From Hofstenia miamia (taxonomy: Eukaryota > Xenacoelomorpha > Acoela): a DNA stretch of 64,000 nt. The notes beneath the pieces are model-generated. The model was not told the origin of the DNA, made no database searches, and saw nothing but the letters and a program-made list of their open reading frames with translations. The stretch is taken from the NCBI GenBank assembly GCA_004352715.1, contig SCFE01000040.1, positions 946,078 to 1,010,077 of the forward strand, given 5' to 3'. The position numbers and the translations under genes were made by a program. This document shows, in pieces, positions 37,566 through 49,500 of the stretch; the first letter of the stretch is position 1; the number at the start of each line of letters is the position of its first letter.

Positions 37566-40500
37566 ATAATTATNNNNNNNNNNNNNNNNNNNNNNNNNNN
37601 NNNNNNNNNNNNNNNNNNNNNNNNNNNNNNNNNNNNNNNNNNNNNNNNNNNNNNNNNNNNNNNNNNNNNNNNNNNNNNNNNNNNNNNNNNNNNATATATA
37701 TATATAACCCCAAAAGTTCGTGTCCTTTAAAATACTCTTAAAAAATAATAAAATCAAACAACAAAATATCTTTATTAAGAAAATATGTAATATTGGTTAT
37801 TCAAAATAGTCACCATTATGATTTACACAACGTTCCATTCTCTTAAACCATCCATCAAAAACAACGTTTCAATTGGAATCTCATTTAACTCATTTTTGAT
37901 GGCTTTGATAGCATCATCAATGGAGTTAAAACGAATTCCTTTTATTTTCTGCTTAAGATAGCCGAAAAAAAAGAAATCACAAGGGCTATAAGGAGCATGG
38001 GGTAAGGTTTTGATTCCTTCTGCGTCTAGAAACTCTTTTGTGGATTTTGCAGAATGAGTAGGTGTGTTGTCGTGATGAAGGTAAAGTCCACGTCTGCTTT
38101 TTCCTTTCTCATCCCATGCAGCTAACATTTCTTTAATTGCAAAATTACAATACCAATCAGAATTAATCGTTCTCTTACCTTCTACTGGCACCACTGCTAA
38201 AGGCCCTTCTTTCATAATGAAAACGCAAATCATCTTTGCTTAACCCATTCCTTTGAGCGCACCACATCTTCAGGTTCTTCTTCATCAAAACACCACACTG
38301 CTGACTGTCTTCTGCATTCAGGCTCATATTTTCTAATTATGCACTCATCGCCTGTTACTATTTTCTTGACTGTCACACTAGAACCTTGGTTAACTTTGTT
38401 AGATGTGTCTTGCAAACTTCCATTCTTCGATCTTTTTGCTCTTGGCTAAGAGAATGAGGCACAAGACGCCCTGCAACCTTCTTGACTCCAAGTTTACTCA
38501 ATATAGTTTGAAAACTGCTATTTCCAATACCAAGCTTTAAACATATTTCTGCATATGTTATTTTACGATTTTCCATAATCATCTTTCGGACTTCTTCAAC
38601 ACTTTCATCTCCGGAAGCAGTTACGGGCCTTCCACTTCTTTCGCCATCTTTAAAACTTGTTGCTCCTTCTTTATACCTGCTGTACCACTTCTTCACAATT
38701 GAATATGATGGACTTGATTCTCCAAAAGCATTGCTCAAACGTGTATGGCTTTCTGTTGCTGTTAACTTTGACTTAAAATCGGAATAAATCATGATGCGAA
38801 AAGTTTCATCATTGAGATCCATGATTCGTTAAAACTGACACTTTAACGATGTTTAATCAAGGCATCTAAGAAAGAAAATTTTGAAATATTACATAAAACT
38901 GATTATCTATTAATTGCAGAATCATTATACATCAAGAAAGAAATCAAATCAAATTTAATGACAGCTAGTGAAAAAGACAATTTTGGAAAATTAAGAAGAC
39001 TCCATTTAAGAATACAAAAATATCAATTACGTATAAACTTCATTAAAGAATGTATCTCATTAAAATCAGTCCTAAAGTTTCTTTCAATATCAATACCATA
39101 ACATTTGAAACCATACAGTGAACATTTCAAGAAAGGTCAATTGAAATCTTTAAGGTCTATACTAAAAGATACTGTTAAACAATCTAAGAAAACAAATTAT
39201 GCCTTGAAGAAATAATAAGACAAACTCCTAAAATACTACTTATGCAAATCTTTAAAATTCTGAATAGTAGAACAATCAGTGATATCCAAAACAAGCATAA
39301 AAATAAAATTGAATTACTAAGAAAGAAACAAAGAGACACAAATAACTTTAAAATAAGGGATACTGTAATAACTTATCAAGTAAAAAATTATCACATGATC
39401 AACATATTGCTCTTTCTTATGGAATGAAAATGAGTTGGCCTTCACACTTTAACATGGATGAAGCACAAACTCAAACTGAGTCAATGTTTTCTTTATTAAT
39501 ATCTGCTGAACAACTAAATGAAAACACAAAGAATACATTACAAAACGAAATAAAATCAATTGCATATTCATATTTAAAGCAACCGAAAATTCTCAAGAAA
39601 ATAAAAGCTCTTACTAATCCACTAAAAAAACTTAGAAATGATAAATCATTGTATGTAACAAAGTTTGACAAATGCAATCGAATCATAGTAACTGATTCAA
39701 GCAAATATATTAAAATATATATAAAAGTAAATTTCAAATTATTAAAGACAATTGAAAATGAAAAAAGAATATTTTATTCATCAAGAAGTCTTTAACAAAA
39801 AACTATTAAAACTAAAAAATAATAAGGACATTTCAAAAGAGATTTACAAGGAAATTCATAATATAGGAAGTCAACCTCCTAGATTATATGGATTAGCTAA
39901 GGTTCATAAAAATGCCAAAGACCTTAGAGAATGTCTTTGAGAAGGAAATTCGCTGGCTTTTTTTAACCGGTTTAAAATGACCGGTCTTAAAATGTCGCAC
40001 CGACTGGCACCGATCAGACCAGTGTCGGTCACGCAAGTTGATTCTACCGGTTTTCACCTCTGGGCACAACATCCCAACTATCAACACTTATCTTTGCCTC
40101 TTCAGTCATATTCCGGGGCCACGCCGTGTGCTTTATGCCAATAACATCATGTTTTTTATCAGCGGGAAATTGAAACAAGATATATATGTTCACTACTAAA
40201 ACAGCGGAAATGCTTAATATTCGGAATTGACATCAATTTAAAATTAAATCATATGAAATATAAGCAAATAGTACAAAAGCATATTAGGGATTTAGTGAGA
40301 AAGATGCTAAAAATTAATATTTATAAAGAAATGCTAAATTGATAATATTTAGTGTTCTTTAAAAACAACCGGAACCAGATATAGTAGAATACTCTTCAAT
40401 TCGGGAGCTTTGTAGTGTGTAAGTTCGGCCAAAATCGTGGTTTACGAAAGAGTCTGACATGACATTTGATTTTGCAGACAACACAATAGTAAATTCGTTA

Positions 40501-43500
40501 ATAAATTAGATGAAGAATTCACAAGGCGAGTATACCTTCACATAGGACGTTGCGCTTTTCGACATATAAATTTTATAGAAGGCGAATAATAATCCAAAGT
40601 ACTCCTAAATTTGTTGATAAAGATTTAATGACAAAATGATGGCAATAGGAGCAGCCAGTGAAACTCCAAGAGAAGAGTAGAAATTTATGTGGAACTTTTA
40701 TCCCCATAATGCCTATTTCTTGTTTCAGCAACCAATGTTGAAATGGTATATTCAAAAATACTATGAATTTTTCAAGATTCGTTATATGAGTGAATATTAC
40801 ATCTAATAAAAAATTATAATAATGTTTTACATTGTTATAAGAAAAAGGCTTGCTGATTCAAGCTTTTATTCAATGAAACCAGAGACAAGTAAATAAATAG
40901 TACGAAATAACTAATGTACATAAAGTGAACATAAATACTGGTAGTGTTAATATAATGTGCGCATAACAACGCGTCTACAACTTAGTAGTGAACAAAGTTT
41001 ACATAAATCAAATAATCAATAAGCAACCTACTAATGAAACACATATTATAACATTCCTCCCCACCTTAAAACAGTCACCATTTGATCTGAAGGCGGTCAG
41101 GGGGGTGTCTAATTTTTTTTGGTGGAGTTGAAACTTCAGCATGGAAACACACGTCCTCTGAGTTGGCAGGATTTGAAACAAAGTTGCCTTTTGGACCCAA
41201 ACCATAATCCGCNTAGCTGGAAACTTACAAGAAATACTCTAATTGCGCAAATAACTATCCAGCTGCTTCATCTAGTCCTTAATTTTATATTTTTCGCAAT
41301 GTAATACAATTTGTAATTTCTCACTTTCACTTATCTGTGCACTTTGCATGCATGATAATCAAGAATAAAAATAATCCAATAACATATCACTGTAAACTGT
41401 CTTTTTTACAAAAAAAAATGGAAGATTAACACAAAATTTGTTCCAAGCTTGTAATCAACTCATAATTGTTCTTCTCTGCATAGTGTGCACACTGATTTTT
41501 TATTCAGAGTGAATTTTTCAAGATTCGTTATATGAGTGAATATTACATCTAATAAAAAATTATAATAATGTTTTACATTGTTATAAGAAAAAGGCTTGCT
41601 GATTCAAGCTTTTATTCAATGAAACCAGAGACAAGTAAATAAATAGTACGAAATAACTAATGTACATAAAGTGAACATAAATACTGGTAGTGTTAATATA
41701 ATGTGCGCATAACAACGCGTCTACAACTTAGTAGTGAACAAAGTTTACATAAGTCAAATAATCAATAAGCAACCTACTAATGAAACACATATTATAACAT
41801 TCCTCCCCACCTTAAAACAGTCACCATTTGATCTGAAGGCGGTCAGGGGGTGTCTAATTCTTTTTGGTCGAGTTGAAACTTCAGCATCGAAACACACGTC
41901 CTCTGAGTTGGCACGATTTGAAACAATGTTGCCGTTTGGAGCCAAACCATAATCCGCAGTTTCATAATCGTCTGAGGTTCCTCTGTGAAGATGTTGATCG
42001 TGAGATTGGTCGGGTTGATTGATGTCGACGAGATTTTCAGTATCTACGTTAAGGCTAAGAGACAATCTTTATTTCTTACATGAATTTTGAAGTATGCTTC
42101 TTTTCCAGTTGAAAGCCATTTAAGAAGGCAGTATTTCGGTTTTCCTTTTCTCCTGAAGGAGAAGAATCGAAAATGGGGAGTTTCATTTGTTGCAGTACAG
42201 TAATCTCCCGCTTAAGTCCGCACCCGTTTAAGTCCGCAAAAAAATCTCAAAAAATCGGGATTCAAGTTTATCAAAAAGAATTTTTTTTCACTTTTTGTAC
42301 AATACAACTTGTCAAAATCTGCACGAGTACTATGCACTCTGCTATATAATGTCACAAGAAACTAAAAGCACAACAAACGCATTGACAACAGTAAAGGTAT
42401 TTAATGTCATTTCTAATGTTCACTGATGTTTAAACATATCATGCATCGTCAACTGCTGCATATTTTGCACATTTTTGTGCTTTGCTTCCAGTGCTACACG
42501 ACGTAGAGTTTTTTGAAAACTTTCAAATGTCCTTCTCAAATTGTCGTAACTATCTCCTGCTATGGNNNNNNNNNNNNNNNNNNNNNNNNNNNNNNNNNNN
42601 NNNNNNNNNNNNNNNNNNNNNNNNNNNNNNNNNNNNNNNNNNNNNNNNNNNNNNNNNNNNNNNNNNNNNNNNNNNNNNNNNNNNNNNNNNNNNNNNNNNN
42701 NNNNNNNNNNNNNNNNNNNNNNNNNNNNNNNNNNNNNNNNNNNNNNNNNNNNNNNNNNNNNNNNNNNNNNNNNNNNNNNNNNNNNNNNNNNNNNNNNNNN
42801 NNNNNNNNNNNNNNNNNNNNNNNNNNNNNNNNNNNNNNNNNNNNNNNNNNNNNNNNNNNNNNNNNNNNNNNNNNNNNNNNNNNNNNNNNNNNNNNNNNNN
42901 NNNNNNNNNNNNNNNNNNNNNNNNNNNNNNNNNNNNNNNNNNNNNNNNNNNNNNNNNNNNNNNNNNNNNNNNNNNNNNNNNNNNNNNNNNNNNNNNNNNN
43001 NNNNNNNNNNNNNNNNNNNNNNNNNNNNNNNNNNNNNNNNNNNNNNNNNNNNNNNNNNNNNNNNNNNNNNNNNNNNNNNNNNNNNNNNNNNNNNNNNNNN
43101 NNNNNNNNNNNNNNNNNNNNNNNNNNNNNNNNNNNNNNNNNNNNNNNNNNNNNNNNNNNNNNNNNNNNNNNNNNNNNNNNNNNNNNNNNNNNNNNNNNNN
43201 NNNNNNNNNNNNNNNNNNNNNNNNNNNNNNNNNNNNNNNNNNNNNNNNNNNNNNNNNNNNNNNNNNNNNNNNNNNNNNNNNNNNNNNNNNNNNNNNNNNN
43301 NNNNNNNNNNNNNNNNNNNNNNNNNNNNNNNNNNNNNNNNNNNNNNNNNNNNNNNNNNNNNNNNNNNNNNNNNNNNNNNNNNNNNNNNNNNNNNNNNNNN
43401 NNNNNNNNNNNNNNNNNNNNNNNNNNNNNNNNNNNNNNNNNNNNNNNNNNNNNNNNNNNNNNNNNNNNNNNNNNNNNNNNNNNNNNNNNNNNNNNNNNNN

Positions 43501-46500
43501 NNNNNNNNNNNNNNNNNNNNNNNNNNNNNNNNNNNNNNNNNNNNNNNNNNNNNNNNNNNNNNNNNTCTATTCACTGGCGCGCCTACCCTCGATGCAGCAT
43601 TTTCTTTAATCAAAGATAAAAAGAAAACGCCGCTTCATCAAATGTTCGCTCTGCTCAACAAAGAAACCGCCACTGAAGCTCTCTTACTCCTTTTTGAAAG
43701 TTCATTGAAATCTGTCTCTAATGCTTCAACCTAGTCTTCTCCTACAAAATCAGCTAATTCTAACAATGCATCATGTTCTACACAAACGTTTGATTCTCCT
43801 TCTGAACATCACTATGTCTCTTTCAAAAATCCGCCCAAGTCTCCTAGAAAGAAATCTAATGAAACACGAAATTCTACTCTCCCACGAAGACAAGTGAAAT
43901 CTATCAAACCTGGCACATCATCACTAATCATTGGAAGTAGCTGTTATAAGAAAAAGGCTTGTTGATTCAAGCTTTTATTCAATGAAACCAGAGGCAAGTA
44001 AATAAAAAGTACAAAATAACTAATGCACGCATAACAACGCATCCACAACTTAGCAGTGAACAAAGTTACAAAGTTTACATAAGTCAAACAATCAATAAGC
44101 AACATACTAATGAAACACATATTATAACATTTCTCCCCACCTTAAAACAGTCACCATTTGATCTGAAGGCGGTCAGGGGGGTGTCTAATTCTTTTTGGTC
44201 AAGTTGAAACTTCAGCATTGAAACACACATCCTCTGAGTTGGCAGGATTTGAAACAAAGTTGCGCTTTGGAACCAAACCATAATCCTGTACTTTGTACCA
44301 ACCATCTCCTGTCTTGAATCTAAATTACTGTTGTTACTTCTAGTGTCAATTATAGTTGTTGCTTAGGTATTAGACTAAAAGTTAAGTAACTACAATCAAG
44401 AACAAAAGAATAGAGATGGAATTTGGAATCTGTCACCTACCTTACTCGGTAACCATAGGAAATATTCGAAGTAGCTCCTAAATTACACTTAAGTTTACTA
44501 GTTGGAAGGTTGTCAAGATTCTACAATATCCAACATTATATACAGTCTTCCAGTCCCCTTGAAAGCCATTATGGGACCTTGTTCACTATGTTCCTTTATC
44601 TTTGGTCTATCAATGTACGATCTTGACACTGGCTTATACATTGGATTTTGCTTTTCATGATGTATTATAGGCTGCGGTTGGCGGCTAGAGCTTGCTGATT
44701 CAAGCTTTTATCCACATGAAACCAGAGGCAACTAAATAAAAAGTACGAAATAACTAATGTACATAAAGTGAACATAAATCTCAACTTGTCCATTACAGCG
44801 TGGATTGTAAGGTGTTGTCTTAGAGTGTGAAATTCCCAAGTGCAGTAGAATTTCGTTGAATTCATCTGCCATGAACTGACTTCCACAGTCTGAGTGAATA
44901 AAGTCTGGAGTACCAAATAGCGTAAATAACTGTCAAAGAGCCAAAAGGATGGAGTCAGTTGTGATATCTTTCAGAGGCAAGGTGAAGGGAAATCTGCTAT
45001 ACTCATCAACGACTGTAAGTTGGCAGGATTTGAAACAAAGTTGCTGTTTGGAACCAAACCATAATCCGCAGTTTCATCATCGTCTGAGGTTCCTCTGTGA
45101 AGATATTGATCGTGAGATTGGTCGGGTTCATTGATGTCAACGAGATTTTCAGTATCTACATTAAGGCTAGGAGACAAGTGTCATGTAGAGACCATATCGA
45201 TTTGCCTGTTTTCTTGTTCGATCCTTGCAAAGAAGGGATTCACTACTTGTACAATTTTGACAGGTTTAACAAAGGGATCATCTTTATTTCTTACATGAAT
45301 TTTGAAGTAAGCTTCTTTTCCAGTTGAAAGCCATTTAGGAAGGCAGTATCCCTGCATTCCTTTTCTCTGGAAGGAGAAGAATTGAAAATGGGGAGTTTCA
45401 TTTGTTGCAGTACATAATAGGCTGCGGTTGGCGGCTAGAGCTTCAGGTAGAACTGTTATCCACATTGACTGAGAAAGGCCACGAGAATGAAGTAAGCATC
45501 TTATAGATTTCCAAATTACGCCATTATATCTCTCAACTTGTCCATTACAGCGTGGATTGTAAGGTGTTGTCTTAGAGTGTGAAATTCCCAAGTGCAGTAG
45601 AATTTCGTTGAATTCATCTGCCATGAACTGACTTCCACAGTCTGAGTGAATAAAGTCTGGAGTACCAAATAGCGTAAATAACTGTCGAAGAGCCGAAAGG
45701 ACGGAGTCAGTTGTGATATCTTTCAGAGGTAAGGCGAAGGGAAATCTGCTATACTCATCAACGACTGTAAGGAGATATCTATATCCTTGTGATAGAGGTT
45801 TTGGTCCAAGTATGTCAATATTGAGTCTTTCATAAGGTCGAGAAGCTTTAATTAGATGTGAATTTTTAGGTGGCTTGAAGAATTGCGGCTTGCATTCAAG
45901 ACATGTTCGACAATTAGCTGTTACATCTCGTGCTTCTTGAAGTGAGAAAGGTAAATTGTGACGTTGAATATATTCCCAGAAACGAGTAATGTCAGGATGA
46001 GCTAGACCAGAATGAAGATCTTTCAAATTGGTTGAATTTTCTTGAGTTGTTGCAGCTGATCTGGTGAGCGAATCAGCATACGCGTTATCAGTGCCCTTCC
46101 TGTATACAATATCGTAATTAAATTCCGACAATTCCAGTCTCCATCTTGCTAATTTATCATTCTTTATTCTCGTCTTTTGCTTGGAGAATAAATAGCTAAC
46201 TGCCTTCTGGTCAGTTTTGATAAGAGTAGGGAACGAATGGAGATAATCCTTCCATTTTCTAGTAGCTTCAACAATTGCAAGAGCTTCCCGTTCAACCGTC
46301 GATTGTTGTTGTTCAGATGGAGATAGTGTGCGTGAGAAGAAGGCTATAGGGCGTTCTGCTTGAGATAAAACACCTCCTAGTGCTACCCCAGATGCGTCCG
46401 TTTCGAGTAACAGCGGTTCAGAGTTAGATTCTGGTATAACAAGGATTGATTTTGAAATATCAGCTTTTAAGGCGTCAATAGTTTGTTGAACATTAGTGGA

Positions 46501-49500
46501 CAAAGGAAATTTGTTTTCTTTCTGAGTTTCTAAGAGACATTGAATTTTTCTCGAATAGTCACGTATCCACTTAGCATTGTAAGCGAAAAAACCTATTAGA
46601 CGACGAAGTTGAGCTGATGTCCTAGGGTAAGGATATTCGTTAAGTGCTCTGAGACGTTCTGGATCAGGTCTTTTAGTACCGTTTTCGACGATATGTCCCA
46701 GTAATTGAATGCTCTTTGTTCTGAAAACGCATTTATCTTTGTTGAGCGTCAGGCCGATCGCTTTTGCAACATTAAGAAACCTTTCCAGATTTTTGTCGTG
46801 TTCTTCTATGGTGCTACCACATATGGTTACGTCATCAAGATAAGAATAGGTTTTGCGAAGATTATTTTCTTTAATAGTATTGTCTATTATACGTTGGAAG
46901 GCGGGAACTGCGTTCGTGAGACCAAATGGAAGGCGGGTGAATTGGAATAATCTACCGTCTGCTTCGAATGCCGTAAAAGGACGATCTTCTTTCTTGATTG
47001 CAACCTGATGGTAGGCCGATTTCAGATCTATCTTACTAAAATAATGGTTCTCCGCAACACTGTTAAGAATAGATTCCACATTAACGAAAGGGTACGCGTC
47101 AACATTTGTGAACAGATTAATGGTTTCAGAATAGTCAATAACCATCCGAGGTTTCCCAGTTCGAACAACGAAAGCTTGGGCTCTCCAGGGAGATGTGGAA
47201 TATTCGATAATGTCATTCTTTAAAAGGTTTTGAATCTCTTCACAAATAAATGTCTTGTCTTTAACAGAAAGATAGCAAGCTTTAGTAGCTATTGGCCGAA
47301 TATTGTCAGGTAAACCAGCTGAAAATATTTCAGGTGACTGAACATCCAGAGGTTGAAGGGATGCACATATCAGTTTTGCTAATTGGCCACCAGTATTTAG
47401 TTCAACAGTCTTGTGACGTGCAAGTATATCCATTCCAATAATACAATCGGTAACAAGAGATTCTACAACAGTAAGTTGGACAGGGTGATCGGTATTGTTT
47501 AAACAAAGATTAGCAGTTATATAGCCACTTGTTTTAGCTGTTGAATTATTAGCTAACCGAGTAGTAGCCGAATCTTTTACAATGTGTAACCAGAATTTCT
47601 TTGCTAATTTCACCGTGATAAAGGAGTTCGTAGATCCTGAATCTATAAGAGCGTTTATTGGAGGACGTCCATTAATGGATACTTTAGAGTAAAGTGCTTT
47701 AAGGGTAGGATTCATTGTAATAGTACACAAAACTGATGCAACTGTAGATGAACTTGCTTCTTTATAAGAGTTAGATGATTTACAAACAGACGACCAATGA
47801 CCTTTCTTTCCGCATTTGTGGCATAATGAATCTTTAGCAGGACACTTACTCCTTGAGTGTGACTTACGCCCACAGAAAAAGCATTTTTGATCTGTAGTGT
47901 TTGAAGTTTTCCGAAATGCATTTAAGTTAGTGTCAGTAGAGGTATCCGTAGAAGCCATAGTATTATACGTGTCGTTTTTGGGATTTGTGTGAAATGACAG
48001 TGAATAGTCAGTTGAGAGTTCGATAGCACTTGCCAATCTTGTACAATTATCCAGTGAAGCTTGATCGTTGTCCAGTTCGAGTAGACGAGCTCGGATAGTG
48101 TCAGACTTTATTCCAGCGACCAAAGCGTCTCTTAGAAGAATATTTTGATGTTCTAATACAGTGAGGGCTTGACAATCACATGGATAAACTAACAGCTTCA
48201 GACGTTTGACGAATTCAGTGACAGGTTCGTTTAAGTTTTGAGTACATGAAAGTAATTGATGACGACTATGTAGAACTCGCGTTGGCGTTTGAAATTGTTG
48301 ATTGAGAAGTGTTAGAGCCGCATCAAATGTAGTAGCTCCTTCCAATAGGGAAAAGAGATCAGATCCTGCATGCGCTCTGAGGAAAGTTAGTTTATGTTCG
48401 TCATCAACAATCTCGTTGATAGTAAGTCCTTTGACAAAACAACTGCGCCACCATCTCCATTGAGCAGATGTAGGATTCTGAGGTAATGCTAGTGGTGTAA
48501 ATTTCATTACAGTTTTTATTCATTGAATAAAATTGTTATAAGAAAAAGGCTTTCTGATTCAAGCTTTTATTCAATGAAACCAGAGACAAGTAAATAAATA
48601 GTACGAAATAACTAATGTACATAAAGTGAACATAAATACTGGTAGTGTTAATATAATGTGCGCATAACAACGCGTCTACAACTTAGTAGTGAACAAAGTT
48701 TACATAAATCAAATAATCAATAAGCAACCTACTAATGAAACACATATTATAACATACATTAACTACTGTCTTGCGGGTAACATACAAAATGTACGTTATG
48801 AATGATATAATACCCATAAAATCCATTAAATTGTTTCAGATTTAGCAAAGAGACATATCTGCTATTACCAAATAAGACTAAATGTTGATTCTTCTTTTAA
48901 TTAAATCACTGCGGAGAACAATTTCTTGAAAAGATATTATTTTTTCGTGAATTTTCTAAACATAAAAGTTGAAATCATATTTATTAAGTTTAACATATAT
49001 TAAATATAAAATTCCCATCAGGCTTTCCGCAACCTAACCAAATCGAAGCAAAAGTTAAATTTTGGAATCAGCTGCATATTTACGGAAATTCAGAAATTGA
49101 TATCCAAATCGGCCATGTAGATTTTGAAGTAGATCTATGACAATATAAAAAATTAATAAATGTAAGTGATTGCATCCATATTTAATAGCAAGTGTATAGG
49201 CAGAGTATTCAACGTCTCAGCCGCTTTTCCGAACCGATCTGCAAACTTGTGTATTCACCATGACTTTTGCAAATTTCACTAACATTATTGTATATAATCT
49301 TATTTAGCTAATGATCGAAATGGAATATGAAGGGATAATCTTACTTACATTTAATCAATTTGAGGAATTCTTTCTAAAATAGAAATTTATAGTTAATAGA
49401 TGATACTGAACAATCAGGAATTCATTTATGAACAATGTAATGTGAAAGAAAAAACACCAATTTTGAATTGCGAATGTTTTATAATGTCGAATTTTATTTT

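Larger units (their letters stand above)
41579..48754 (-). mobile_element. Ty3/gypsy LTR retrotransposon, young, with inserted and shuffled segments
   Basis: LTRs of 221 bp lie at 48534-48754 (5') and 41579-41799 (3'), differing at about two positions and each ending TGTTATAA...TTATAACA. TACAT flanks both sides (41574-41578, 48755-48759). The order on the minus strand is 5' LTR, primer site, gag-pol, C-terminal tail, purine tract (AAGGTGGGGAGGAA), 3' LTR. Between 42.2 and 45.2 kb the region is disturbed by a pogo/Tigger end, a 1000-N gap, a foreign coding fragment, an older LTR and mosaic pieces of integrase and LTR. Some of this may be misassembly. The element sits in the 18-kb intron, antisense to the phosphatase gene. 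Confidence 0.85.

Noticed and set aside
40835-41799. Two independent tandem gypsy insertions at 40.8 and 41.6 kb
   Set aside because: Both LTR copies carry the same 64-bp flank and TACAT, and one ends at a single N, so a duplicated contig end explains them better.
46705-46950. Plus-strand frames opposite Gag-Pol (also 47008-47223)
   Set aside because: Shadows of the gypsy Gag-Pol gene on the other strand.
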